Made by a program: the position numbers and the translations under genes
Shown here: positions 1-11,871 of the stretch, one piece after another
Layout: every line of letters starts with the position of its first letter
Numbering within the stretch: position 1 is the first letter of the stretch
The notes under the pieces: generated by a model
What the model saw: only the letters and a program-made list of their open reading frames with translations
What the model was told of the DNA's origin: nothing
The model's database searches: none
DNA from: Cymbomonas tetramitiformis
Lineage: Eukaryota > Chlorophyta > Pyramimonadophyceae > Pyramimonadales > Pyramimonadaceae
NCBI GenBank assembly: GCA_001247695.2
Contig: LGRX02003641.1
Location: 34,311 to 98,310 of the forward strand
Length of the DNA: 64,000 bases
Reading direction: 5' to 3'

Positions 1-109
1 ATCAGATGTCGCTGCGCTGTCGCTGTCGCTGTCGTGACATCACGGCAGCGGCAGCGGCATATCGAATTGTCGATGTCGATGTCGTCATGGTCATCAGACT
101 CAGGCCCGT

Positions 110-180
110 CCTTAAATCTGGTTTGGAGATTACGGCCGTCGCGTCGCGTCGCGTCGCGTCGCGTCTGACCAGATTTAAGG
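110..180. repeat. 71-bp foldback with GTCGC pentamers
   Basis: Arms CCTTAAATCTGGT (110-122) and ACCAGATTTAAGG (168-180) are perfect inverted repeats around a loop holding about five GTCGC pentamers. Copies sit at 3190-3260 and 6270-6340, and in opposite orientation at 9288-9363 and 10713-10788. A lone arm with different downstream sequence occurs near 8526 and 9508. It may be a miniature foldback element or the terminus of a larger one; no target-site duplication is evident. Confidence 0.7.
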
Positions 181-1035
181 ATGAATAATTCGACACTTCC
201 CGTCATGCTGCCCAACATTTATCGTTTACGTGGCGTCTGGATGGTGTCGTCGTGGCAACGGCAAAACAATTGCACGCAAGCTTAAACGTGAATGCAGTGT
301 TGAAATTGACAGTGCCCCGTAAGTCGCTATCCAGCGGCTGTTGTTTTCGGGATGCTAACGTATACCAAACACAGCATTACTTTGCATATGAATTCTAATA
401 AGTCTTAGGAACAACATGTTTTTTTTGCGCGCAAGATTCGTCCAGGATTCTGGATGCTGGACGACTCTTGTGAGGGGGGGTAATGGGCGTGATTCGAGCC
501 AGCCATCTCGACTCACGCCCAGCAGCGACTCATACTGCACAGCATGAACATATCAGGCATATCATATGAACATACGAAATCAATTCTGAGCACCTGACAG
601 TGCACTGTCACCTTTAGCGGAAACGCGGATGTCAACCGCGTCCACGTTTCCGCCGCGGGGCTCGAAGCGGGTGAACCAAATGACCAAATGAAACACAGAT
701 GCGCACATACAACGTTGAAAATATGTTTCAGTTGTTGCTATTAGTATTTTTTTTAGCTTTCCCTACGGCGGGATACCGAAGGGAATGCCGTTTTGCGGAT
801 GCGGTTTCCCGCTTCCGCAATTCCCGCTTCCGCCACACGAAGCGGAGAATTCGAGATCTGCTTCCAGTCACCGAATATGTGCGGGGATGCTTCCTATCGT
901 TCATGATGCCTTCTAGTAAACATTATTTCCTTCTATTATATCGCGAATACTTCAATTTCTTCACTAATCTACCCTGCTGCACTAGGTTTTCACGGTGCTA
1001 ATGCTCGGTGCTAATTAGGTCAAACGTTTGACCTA

Positions 1036-1644
1036 CAGTTCCCGCTCGTTCATAAGAAACCTTTTTTTAAGAAACCAGCCGCTGGGATTTAGAATAATAA
1101 GAAATTTCCAGCGAATACGAAAAGCGCTGGAATTTGACGATCAGAAATAAGAAAATCCAGCGTACTAGGTGCCGATAATTAAGAAATAGCTGGCGCTAAT
1201 TAGCGACGTGGTTTAATTAGCTATTCGTGTGTAGTTGGAGGCTGTACCAGAACTGCGAGTAGCTTGCTCCTCTCAGAATCATACTCATCACTGTTGATGA
1301 TGTCCCTGTCAAGTAATTCCTTGAGTTTCTTTAGCGCGTCGAAAGCAAAATTTGACATGATGAAGTGATTTAAAAAAATGGAAAGTTTTCAAAAAAAACA
1401 TTGTATTTGAGTTTAAAAAAAACATTGTCAGTGGTCCTTCGCATTCTGGAAATGGCTTCACATCGGATTAAGAAAATCATTGGCTGGGATAAGAAAGTCT
1501 GTCGCTGCGGAAGTCCAAGAGTTAAGAAATTTCTTTTGAGCCCTATTCGCTGGGCGCTGGAAAATCCGGATCGGCGCGATAAGAAAGGGGGCCCGCTGGT
1601 CGCTGGATCGAAATGACCCGTTTCTTATGAACGAGCGGGCACTG
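1036..1644. mobile_element. 609-bp CAGT...ACTG element, copy 1
   Basis: Non-autonomous DNA transposon. Its 25-bp terminal inverted repeats start CAGTTCCCGCTCGTTCATAA at the left and CAGTGCCCGCTCGTTCATAA at the right (read inward), with one mismatch. It is flanked by TA at 1034-1035 and 1645-1646. The inverted relative near 9868 has the same flanks joined through a single TA and lacks the element, a natural empty site. TA duplication with CAGT ends is typical of pogo/Tigger-like Tc1-mariner transposons. The interior has repeated TAAGAAA and CCAGC motifs and no transposase. Confidence 0.88.
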
Positions 1645-4115
1645 TACAAAGTGTCGCATTGCCTACGTGGAGCGTACACTTGCGTCGCATATCCAAGGAG
1701 CGTCCATTTATTTTATCTCCGATTTGATCTGACGAACAGTTTTCTAATTTTGCCCACGTGGAACCAAAAAAGGCGACGCAAGAGCGTCGCGTCGCGTAAA
1801 TGTTGAACAAAACATCTCTGCGTAGCGTGTTACGCAAAAGATGTTTGTCCAAACATCTCCGCGACGCGACGCTCTTGCGTAACCTTTGCGTAGCGTTTTA
1901 CAGTTTTCCAACCAATCAACTCGCTGAGGCCCGTCGTTAGTCCTGGTTTGGGAACTTTGTCGCGATGTCGGCATGTCGTCGTGTCGTGTCGGATGTCGCT
2001 GTCGCGTGACCAGGAACAACGATGGAATTTCTCTGGACTGCATGACGTTCCGTGCGTACGTGGCGTCCAGATTTATATTTTTTTCCCCCCATCGGGTGGC
2101 ACAAATGCCTCGATCATTGAAACGCACGTGCTAGATTCACTATTTCGCTTTTCCCCCACAAAACGCGGTCATGTCTTTTTGCCGACGTGGAACCGAAAAA
2201 CCGACATTCATTACATGCATTACATTAAATGCCTGTGCGCCCTTAAAAAAGTTTTGATCTAACGATAGATTTTAAATTAACACGACATCGGTCGACAAAA
2301 ACGTGACAAAATGGGTTTTGTGCACGGAAACTTCTGTCATATTTTGGGCCCTTTCGGTGTAAACCGGATCTTCCATTGCGACCATGCTATTTTGGCGACG
2401 TGGAAGGGGCGTGTCACCCCAGGAACAGCCTCGAGGCCGGGCCTTTAATTTGCCGAGGGCATGTAGCGAATCTCTGCATGTCCCCTGGTTGCTTCAAACG
2501 ACCGTTGGACCTTACATCTTCGCTGTAGATACCGAGGTTTTCTCAGACATATCCAAAATATAATTTTGTTGTTTGCGAAGAGCGGTATGTCCAACCACTC
2601 TGCTACACTTCGACTAAATAACTCTTCAGGAAAAGAAGGAACGCCATACCAGCAGGCATGCGCTACGACAATGCCTAAAGTGTGATGGTTTCTTGCGCGG
2701 CAATTTATGCTAGGGAAACTGAAGGAGAAGTCTGTATTTTTCATGCAGCCCGACCCTTGACGACCCCTGCTTATGCGAAGACGAAGATACCCAAGCAACG
2801 GGGTCATGCACGATCCACTCTGCAAAAGAAGCACGATAATACATTCCAAGCTTCACTATTATTTGTTTTAACTTGGGGATCCTTTCCAGATATAGCGTAT
2901 GGAATGCATTTTCCACAGATGTTGCGGGGAATTTTCTCACTTCCCGAATGCATTACACGAACATCATCGATTATGTTTTTCGCCCTTCGCCTTCGCAGTC
3001 GCAGTCGAGTGTGACTAGACTCAAGACTGTCTCGTCGCGTCGTCGCGCGTGTCTGTCGTGACATGAGAGAGAGATCTGAGATCAGATGTCGCTGCGCTGT
3101 CGCTGTCGCTGTCGTGACATCACGGCAGCGGCAGCGGCATATCGAATTGTCGATGTCGATGTCGTCATGGTCATCAGACTCAGGCCCGTCCTTAAATCTG
3201 GTTTGGAGATTACGGCCGTCGCGTCGCGTCGCGTCGCGTCGCGTCTGACCAGATTTAAGGATGAATAATTCGACACTTCCCGTCATGCTGCCCAACATTT
3301 ATCGTTTACGTGGCGTCTGGATGGTGTCGTCGTGGCAACGGCAAAACAATTGCACGCAAGCTTAAACGTGAATGCAGTGTTGAAATTGACAGTGCCCCGT
3401 AAGTCGCTATCCAGCGGCTGTTGTTTTCGGGATGCTAACGTATACCAAACACAGCATTACTTTGCATATGAATTCTAATAAGTCTTAGGAACAACATGTT
3501 TTTTTTGCGCGCAAGATTCGTCCAGGATTCTGGATGCTGGACGACTCTTGTGAGGGGGGGTAATGGGCGTGATTCGAGCCAGCCATCTCGACTCACGCCC
3601 AGCAGCGACTCATACTGCACAGCATGAACATATCAGGCATATCATATGAACATACGAAATCAATTCTGAGCACCTGACAGTGCACTGTCACCTTTAGCGG
3701 AAACGCGGATGTCAACCGCGTCCACGTTTCCGCCGCGGGGCTCGAAGCGGGTGAACCAAATGACCAAATGAAACACAGATGCGCACATACAACGTTGAAA
3801 ATATGTTTCAGTTGTTGCTATTAGTATTTTTTTTAGCTTTCCCTACGGCGGGATACCGAAGGGAATGCCGTTTTGCGGATGCGGTTTCCCGCTTCCGCAA
3901 TTCCCGCTTCCGCCACACGAAGCGGAGAATTCGAGATCTGCTTCCAGTCACCGAATATGTGCGGGGATGCTTCCTATCGTTCATGATGCCTTCTAGTAAA
4001 CATTATTTCCTTCTATTATATCGCGAATACTTCAATTTCTTCACTAATCTACCCTGCTGCACTAGGTTTTCACGGTGCTAATGCTCGGTGCTAATTAGGT
4101 CAAACGTTTGACCTA

Positions 4116-4724
4116 CAGTTCCCGCTCGTTCATAAGAAACCTTTTTTTAAGAAACCAGCCGCTGGGATTTAGAATAATAAGAAATTTCCAGCGAATACGA
4201 AAAGCGCTGGAATTTGACGATCAGAAATAAGAAAATCCAGCGTACTAGGTGCCGATAATTAAGAAATAGCTGGCGCTAATTAGCGACGTGGTTTAATTAG
4301 CTATTCGTGTGTAGTTGGAGGCTGTACCAGAACTGCGAGTAGCTTGCTCCTCTCAGAATCATACTCATCACTGTTGATGATGTCCCTGTCAAGTAATTCC
4401 TTGAGTTTCTTTAGCGCGTCGAAAGCAAAATTTGACATGATGAAGTGATTTAAAAAAATGGAAAGTTTTCAAAAAAAACATTGTATTTGAGTTTAAAAAA
4501 AACATTGTCAGTGGTCCTTCGCATTCTGGAAATGGCTTCACATCGGATTAAGAAAATCATTGGCTGGGATAAGAAAGTCTGTCGCTGCGGAAGTCCAAGA
4601 GTTAAGAAATTTCTTTTGAGCCCTATTCGCTGGGCGCTGGAAAATCCGGATCGGCGCGATAAGAAAGGGGGCCCGCTGGTCGCTGGATCGAAATGACCCG
4701 TTTCTTATGAACGAGCGGGCACTG
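4116..4724. mobile_element. 609-bp CAGT...ACTG element, copy 2
   Basis: Second copy of the element at 1036-1644, carried in the second 3,080-bp unit with the same TA flanks. It was copied with the array rather than inserted independently. Confidence 0.88.
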
Positions 4725-7195
4725 TACAAAGTGTCGCATTGCCTACGTGGAGCGTACACTTGCGTCGCATATCCAAGGAGCGTCCATTTATTTTATCTCC
4801 GATTTGATCTGACGAACAGTTTTCTAATTTTGCCCACGTGGAACCAAAAAAGGCGACGCAAGAGCGTCGCGTCGCGTAAATGTTGAACAAAACATCTCTG
4901 CGTAGCGTGTTACGCAAAAGATGTTTGTCCAAACATCTCCGCGACGCGACGCTCTTGCGTAACCTTTGCGTAGCGTTTTACAGTTTTCCAACCAATCAAC
5001 TCGCTGAGGCCCGTCGTTAGTCCTGGTTTGGGAACTTTGTCGCGATGTCGGCATGTCGTCGTGTCGTGTCGGATGTCGCTGTCGCGTGACCAGGAACAAC
5101 GATGGAATTTCTCTGGACTGCATGACGTTCCGTGCGTACGTGGCGTCCAGATTTATATTTCTTTCCCCCCATCGGGTGGCACAAATGCCTCGATCATTGA
5201 AACGCACGTGCTAGATTCACTATTTCGCTTTTCCCCCACAAAACGCGGTCATGTCTTTTTGCCGACGTGGAACCGAAAAACCGACATTCATTACATGCAT
5301 TACATTAAATGCCTGTGCGCCCTTAAAAAAGTTTTGATCTAACGATAGATTTTAAATTAACACGACATCGGTCGACAAAAACGTGACAAAATGGGTTTTG
5401 TGCACGGAAACTTCTGTCATATTTTGGGCCCTTTCGGTGTAAACCGGATCTTCCATTGCGACCATGCTATTTTGGCGACGTGGAAGGGGCGTGTCACCCC
5501 AGGAACAGCCTCGAGGCCGGGCCTTTAATTTGCCGAGGGCATGTAGCGAATCTCTGCATGTCCCCTGGTTGCTTCAAACGACCGTTGGACCTTACATCTT
5601 CGCTGTAGATACCGAGGTTTTCTCAGACATATCCAAAATATAATTTTGTTGTTTGCGAAGAGCGGTATGTCCAACCACTCTGCTACACTTCGACTAAATA
5701 ACTCTTCAGGAAAAGAAGGAACGCCATACCAGCAGGCATGCGCTACGACAATGCCTAAAGTGTGATGGTTTCTTGCGCGGCAATTTATGCTAGGGAAACT
5801 GAAGGAGAAGTCTGTATTTTTCATGCAGCCCGACCCTTGACGACCCCTGCTTATGCGAAGACGAAGATACCCAAGCAACGGGGTCATGCACGATCCACTC
5901 TGCAAAAGAAGCACGATAATACATTCCAAGCTTCACTATTATTTGTTTTAACTTGGGGATCCTTTCCAGATATAGCGTATGGAATGCATTTTCCACAGAT
6001 GTTGCGGGGAATTTTCTCACTTCCCGAATGCATTACACGAACATCATCGATTATGTTTTTCGCCCTTCGCCTTCGCAGTCGCAGTCGAGTGTGACTAGAC
6101 TCAAGACTGTCTCGTCGCGTCGTCGCGCGTGTCTGTCGTGACATGAGAGAGAGATCTGAGATCAGATGTCGCTGCGCTGTCGCTGTCGCTGTCGTGACAT
6201 CACGGCAGCGGCAGCGGCATATCGAATTGTCGATGTCGATGTCGTCATGGTCATCAGACTCAGGCCCGTCCTTAAATCTGGTTTGGAGATTACGGCCGTC
6301 GCGTCGCGTCGCGTCGCGTCGCGTCTGACCAGATTTAAGGATGAATAATTCGACACTTCCCGTCATGCTGCCCAACATTTATCGTTTACGTGGCGTCTGG
6401 ATGGTGTCGTCGTGGCAACGGCAAAACAATTGCACGCAAGCTTAAACGTGAATGCAGTGTTGAAATTGACAGTGCCCCGTAAGTCGCTATCCAGCGGCTG
6501 TTGTTTTCGGGATGCTAACGTATACCAAACACAGCATTACTTTGCATATGAATTCTAATAAGTCTTAGGAACAACATGTTTTTTTTGCGCGCAAGATTCG
6601 TCCAGGATTCTGGATGCTGGACGACTCTTGTGAGGGGGGGTAATGGGCGTGATTCGAGCCAGCCATCTCGACTCACGCCCAGCAGCGACTCATACTGCAC
6701 AGCATGAACATATCAGGCATATCATATGAACATACGAAATCAATTCTGAGCACCTGACAGTGCACTGTCACCTTTAGCGGAAACGCGGATGTCAACCGCG
6801 TCCACGTTTCCGCCGCGGGGCTCGAAGCGGGTGAACCAAATGACCAAATGAAACACAGATGCGCACATACAACGTTGAAAATATGTTTCAGTTGTTGCTA
6901 TTAGTATTTTTTTTAGCTTTCCCTACGGCGGGATACCGAAGGGAATGCCGTTTTGCGGATGCGGTTTCCCGCTTCCGCAATTCCCGCTTCCGCCACACGA
7001 AGCGGAGAATTCGAGATCTGCTTCCAGTCACCGAATATGTGCGGGGATGCTTCCTATCGTTCATGATGCCTTCTAGTAAACATTATTTCCTTCTATTATA
7101 TCGCGAATACTTCAATTTCTTCACTAATCTACCCTGCTGCACTAGGTTTTCACGGTGCTAATGCTCGGTGCTAATTAGGTCAAACGTTTGACCTA

Positions 7196-7804
7196 CAGTT
7201 CCCGCTCGTTCATAAGAAACCTTTTTTTAAGAAACCAGCCGCTGGGATTTAGAATAATAAGAAATTTCCAGCGAATACGAAAAGCGCTGGAATTTGACGA
7301 TCAGAAATAAGAAAATCCAGCGTACTAGGTGCCGATAATTAAGAAATAGCTGGCGCTAATTAGCGACGTGGTTTAATTAGCTATTCGTGTGTAGTTGGAG
7401 GCTGTACCAGAACTGCGAGTAGCTTGCTCCTCTCAGAATCATACTCATCACTGTTGATGATGTCCCTGTCAAGTAATTCCTTGAGTTTCTTTAGCGCGTC
7501 GAAAGCAAAATTTGACATGATGAAGTGATTTAAAAAAATGGAAAGTTTTCAAAAAAAACATTGTATTTGAGTTTAAAAAAAACATTGTCAGTGGTCCTTC
7601 GCATTCTGGAAATGGCTTCACATCGGATTAAGAAAATCATTGGCTGGGATAAGAAAGTCTGTCGCTGCGGAAGTCCAAGAGTTAAGAAATTTCTTTTGAG
7701 CCCTATTCGCTGGGCGCTGGAAAATCCGGATCGGCGCGATAAGAAAGGGGGCCCGCTGGTCGCTGGATCGAAATGACCCGTTTCTTATGAACGAGCGGGC
7801 ACTG
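7196..7804. mobile_element. 609-bp CAGT...ACTG element, copy 3
   Basis: Third copy, in the partial third unit, with the same ends and TA flanks as 1036-1644. Confidence 0.88.
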
Positions 7805-8894
7805 TACAAAGTGTCGCATTGCCTACGTGGAGCGTACACTTGCGTCGCATATCCAAGGAGCGTCCATTTATTTTATCTCCGATTTGATCTGACGAACAGT
7901 TTTCTAATTTTGCCCACGTGGAACCAAAAAAGGCGACGCAAGAGCGTCGCGTCGCGTAAATGTTGAACAAAACATCTCTGCGTAGCGTGTTACGCAAAAG
8001 ATGTTTGTCCAAACATCTCCGCGACGCGACGCTCTTGCGTAACCTTTGCGTAGCGTTTTACAGTTTTCCAACCAATCAACTCGCTGAGGCCCGTCGTTAG
8101 TCCTGGTTTGGGAACTTTGTCGCGATGTCGGCATGTCGTCGTGTCGTGTCGGATGTCGCTGTCGCGTGACCAGGAACAACGATGGAATTTCTCTGGACTG
8201 CATGACGTTCCGTGCGTACGTGGCGTCCAGATTTATATTTTTTTCCCCCCATCGGGTGGCACAAATGCCTCGATCATTGAAACGCACGTGCTAGATTCAC
8301 TATTTCGCTTTTCCCCCACAAAACGCGGTCATGTCTTTTTGCCGACGTGGAACCGAAAAACCGACATTCATTACATGCATTACATTAAATGCCTGTGCGC
8401 CCTTAAAAAAGTTTTGATCTAACGATAGATTTTAAATTAACACGACATCGGTCGACAAAAACGTGACAAAATGGGGTTACGTTATCTTTTTGGGAGCTAC
8501 GATATCTTTCGTTTTCAGTCCCGTCCTTAAATCTGGTTTGGGTAAAATGAAAATTCGTCGCGTCGCGTAACTTTTGATCGCAGCGATTTGATTGGTTGGG
8601 AAACTGTAAAGCGCTACGCAAAAGTTACGCAAGAGCGTCGCGTCGCGGAGATGTTTGGCCAAACATCTTTTGCGTAGCATGCTACGCAGAGATAATTTGT
8701 CCAACATTTACGCGACGCGACGCTCTTGCGTCGCGATTTTTGGTTCCACGTAGGCAAATTTTGAAAACTGTTCGTCAGATCAATTCGGAGATAAAATAAA
8801 TGGACGCTCCTTGGATATGCGACGCATGTGTACGCTCCACGTAGGCAGGTGCGACGCCTTCACAGATCTTTGGATAAAATTCGTCGTATAAAAT

Positions 8895-9160
8895 ACATCT
8901 CCCCCTTTCGCCGTCCCCCCCTTTGCCTTTTTTTCCCCACCGCCCCCATTAAACCCCAATTTTTTTATCCCCCCGCCCACCCCATATACACTCCCTCCCT
9001 CTACCCTTCCCCCCTTTATCAACCCCGATTTCATCCGTCCCGCATCCCCCTTCCCTTCCACCCCCAACCCCCATCCTCCCTTATAACTCCCCACATTTCC
9101 CCCTTTCCCCCTTCCCCCGCTTGTTTCCCCCTTTCTCCCACTTTTTCGACCCAACCCCTT
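8895..9160. repeat. Polypyrimidine tract
   Basis: About 265 bp in which the plus strand is almost entirely C and T, with runs of C alternating with TTT. Long open frames through it are low-complexity artefacts. Mirror-like polypyrimidine tracts can form triplex structures; that is inference here. Confidence 0.75.
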
Positions 9161-9287
9161 TTCGTTTCGGAAAATCGTGTATTTATTTTTATACCCATTC
9201 CAGATATAATAAAACCGCGTAACCACGTCGGACGCCACGTACGCATGGGCCGTCGTGCACACAATCGCAGTACGCCGATTTATTCAT

Positions 9288-9363
9288 CCTTAAATCTGGT
9301 CAGACGCGACGCGACGCGACGCGACGCGACGCGACTCGCGTAATCTCAAAACCAGATTTAAGG
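9288..9363. repeat. GCGAC foldback, inverted copy
   Basis: Arms CCTTAAATCTGGT (9288-9300) and ACCAGATTTAAGG (9351-9363) enclose seven or more GCGAC pentamers. It is the reverse orientation of the foldback at 110-180. Confidence 0.7.
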
Positions 9364-9609
9364 GCGGGCCCCGACATGCAGAGATATCGTAACTCCCAAA
9401 AAGATATCGTAACCCATGTCGCATGTCGGTCTGTCGCGTTTCTGTAATTTTCAACCAATCAAATCGCCGTGATCAAAAACGCGACAGACGACGGGCCTGA
9501 GTCCCGTCCTTAAATCTGGTTTGGGTAAAATGAAATTTCGTCGCGTCGCGTAACTTTTGATCGCAGCGATTTGATTGGTTGGAAAACTGTAAACCGCTAC
9601 GCAAAAGTT

Positions 9610-9740
9610 ACGCAAGAGCGTCGCGTCGCGTAAATGTTGGACAAAACATCTCCGCGTAGATGTTCGGACAAACATCTTTTGCGTAACACGCTACGCGGAG
9701 ATGTTTTGTCCAACATTTACGCGACGCGACGCTCTTGCGT
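9610..9740. repeat. Perfect 50-bp inverted repeat
   Basis: 9610-9659 and 9691-9740 are perfect reverse complements separated by 31 bp. The arms include the GTCGCGTCGCG pentamer run and ACAAAACATCTCCGCGTAG. A less perfect version lies in each direct unit, for example around 1785-1890. A transcript across it would fold into a long hairpin. Confidence 0.85.
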
Positions 9741-10712
9741 CGCGTTTTTTGGTTCCACGTAGGCAAAATTAGAAAACTGTTCGTCATATCAAATCGGAGA
9801 TAAAATAAATGGACGCTCCTTGGATATGCGACGCAAGTGTACGCTCCACGTAGGCAATGCGACACTTTGTAGGTCAAACGTTTGACCTAATTAACACTGT
9901 GAAAACCTAGTGCAGCATGGTAGATTAGTGAAGAAATTGAAGTATTCGCGATATATTAGAAGGAAATAATGTTTACTTGAAGGTATCATGAACGATAGGA
10001 AGCATCCCCGCACATATTCGGTGACTGGATGCAGATCTCGAATTCTCCGCTTCGTGTGGCGGAAGCGGGAATGGCGGAAGCGGGAAACCGCATCCGCAAA
10101 ACGGCATTCCCTTCGGTATCCCGCCGAAGGGAAAGCTAAAAAATACTAATAGCAACAATTGAAACATATTTTCAACGTTGTATGTGCGCATTTGTGTTTC
10201 ATTTGGTCATTTGGCGGTTCACCCGCTTCGAGCCCCGCGGCGGAAACGTGGACGCGGTTGACATCCGCGTTTCCGCTAAAGGTCACAGTGCACTGTCAGA
10301 TGCTCAGAATTGATTTCGTATGTTCATATGATATGCCTGATATGTTCATGTTGTGCAGTATGAGTCGCTGCTGGGCGTGAGTCGAGATGGCTGGCTCGAA
10401 TCACGCCCATTACCCCCCCTCACAAGAGTCGTCTAGCATCCAGAATCCTGGACGAATCTTGCGCGCAAAAAAAACGCGTTGTTCCTAACACTTATTAGAA
10501 TTCATATGCAAAGTGATGTTGTGTTTGGTATACGTTAGCATCCCGAAAACAACAGCCGCTGGATAGCGACTTACGGGGCACTGTCAATTTCAACACTGCA
10601 TTCACGTTTAAGCTTGCGTGCAATTGTTTTGCCGTTGCCACGACGACACCATCCAGACGCCACGTAGACGATAAATGTCGGGCAGCACGATGGGAAGTGT
10701 CGAATTATTCAT

Positions 10713-10788
10713 CCTTAAATCTGGTCAGACGCGACGCGACGCGACGCGACGCGATGCGACGGCCGTAATCTCCAAACCAGATTTAAGG
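10713..10788. repeat. GCGAC foldback, inverted copy
   Basis: Third variant of the foldback, with 13-bp arms matching 110-122 and 168-180 and a loop of GCGAC pentamers. Confidence 0.7.
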
Positions 10789-10799
10789 ACGGGCCTCAG

Positions 10800-10910
10800 A
10801 GGTCACGCGATGCGACGCGACGCGACGCGACGTGACGGGACGGGAGAAGCCGAGGCGAGGCGAGGCGAGGCGCGCCCGGCTGCGCCGGGCGCGAGGGCAA
10901 GCGAAGGGGT
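10800..10910. repeat. Pentamer runs and GC hairpin
   Basis: GCGAC repeats pass into GGCGA repeats, then a perfect 10-bp stem CGCGCCCGGC (10871-10880) pairs with GCCGGGCGCG (10884-10893) across a 3-nt loop. No gene is evident. Confidence 0.6.
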
Positions 10911-10914
10911 ATAT

Positions 10915-11580
10915 GACAAGGGACAGGGTACGGGCGCTTTGAACTTTACAAAGTCACATGCTGAGTGCATATCACGACTGCGTCTATCGCGTGAGAGACA
11001 GCGACACATTACAGTTCTTGCATCATTAAATTCCTCGTTTCAAATTCTGAGGACCGCGAGTCATCGTGAGGGCACGCGCGAGGAGTTCTTGGAACTGTGA
11101 CCGGAAAATTTTCCGGACATAAATCGAGGATTGAGGAGCATCGCCGTTTGCATCTTCTCACGGATGTCCCCGAAATTCGGAGTGATGAAACGCGATCTCG
11201 CCTCACAAATTCTGAACTCGGCAGATATGAATCCACGTTCACTCCACGTGGCTCAAATTTATTCGCTTGCCCAACGCGAGGACTCCACAAAACGAGGAGA
11301 AAAGTTTGAGACACCTCCGGAGTGGCTGAAAATTTGTTCCTCGTTCCTTGTTCTGAAGATCAGTATAAATGACATATAAATTATATAAATGGTCGCTTTT
11401 GAGGATTTAGGAATAAAGATGCAAAGTTCGCGCGCGGGCAAAATCCTCGTCCAGAATGGGATTCTGGACGAGGAAATTAATGATGCAAGAACTGTAGTGA
11501 CCGCAATGAACGTCGCCGGCAGCAGACGGTGAACACATCGACATCGCGGACACCATTGCCGCTGCCGTTCAGGGAACATA
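10915..11580 (+). repeat. Dispersed repeat split by an insertion
   Basis: 10915-11009 and 11497-11580 are the two halves of a sequence present uninterrupted, in reverse complement, at 24178-24345. The 483-bp element at 11012-11494 interrupts it. The uninterrupted copy lacks three bases (TTA) at the join, so the site is near-empty rather than exactly empty. No coding potential is recognisable. Confidence 0.75.
11012..11494. mobile_element. 483-bp CAGT...ACTG element
   Basis: Ends CAGTTCTTGCATCATTAA at the left and the same 18 bases (read inward) at the right, flanked by TA at 11010-11011 and 11495-11496. Inversion symmetry extends to about CCTCG. The interior carries repeated CGAGGA/TCCTCG motifs but no transposase. 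By TA flanks and CAGT ends it is a pogo-like non-autonomous element, of a different sequence family from 1036-1644. Confidence 0.8.
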
Positions 11581-11870
11581 TCAACGCCCTATGGCCGGTC
11601 TGTGGCCGTACGATGAGGGTTGTGGCCGAGGTTTGGCCGAGAGCCGAAATCGGCATTGGCCGTACGGCGTTTGTGGCTTGAGGGGCCCAAAAACTGTGTG
11701 GCCAGGCTGGCCGAAGGTGGGCCGTGACGATTTTCGATCGATAGGCGACTGTGGATATTCGTGGCCGAACGATCCAACGGTTGGTCGAAGCCTGGCCGAA
11801 CAACCGGAGGTCTTAGAGAATATTCCGTTCCTATCGATAGCTACAGTGACACACACGCACTTGCTATACT
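11581..11870. repeat. TGGCCG-rich stretch, no gene seen
   Basis: Imperfect repetition of TGGCCG/CGGCCA words over about 200 bp. Open frames in several phases are compositional. The hAT-related frame that follows is open through the last part, but I place its start downstream at 11872. Confidence 0.45.
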
Positions 11871-11871
11871 A

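Larger units (their letters stand above)
1..8473. repeat. 3,080-bp tandem array, 2.75 copies
   Basis: The same 3,080-bp sequence occurs at 1-3080, 3081-6160 and 6161-8473, the last copy stopping abruptly. The copies are almost identical; one difference I saw is T at 2081 and 8241 against C at 5161. Each unit holds a GCGTC-rich hairpin, a 609-bp CAGT...ACTG element and runs of GCGAC/GTCGC pentamers. Short open frames repeat with the same period and show no recognisable domain, so I read none as genes. Such identity means recent amplification or an assembly duplication. Confidence 0.95.
8508..9365 (-). repeat. Diverged inverted copy of the array unit (a)
   Basis: Reverse-complement relative of parts of the 3,080-bp unit. 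8508-8860 matches the stretch after the CAGT element (for example the motif at 8802-8850 against 1660-1720), and 9170-9365 matches the part around the GCGTC hairpin. It is more diverged than the direct copies and contains a pyrimidine-rich insert at 8895-9160. Confidence 0.7.
9490..10800 (-). repeat. Diverged inverted copy of the array unit (b)
   Basis: Reverse complement of unit positions about 100-1034 joined directly to about 1645-1990; in first-copy coordinates the paired positions sum to about 10,892. The 609-bp CAGT element is absent at the join near 9868, giving the pre-insertion state. Similarity ends near 10800, where GCGAC and GGCGA pentamer runs follow. Confidence 0.85.

Noticed and set aside
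1..8473. Genes in the 3,080-bp units
   Set aside because: Frames of 60-164 codons repeat with the unit, are low complexity (RRDAT, RCRCR) and have no domain.
8780..9343. Frames of 160-171 codons
   Set aside because: Polypyrimidine tract gives Pro/Ser- or Gly/Lys-rich low-complexity text without any motif.
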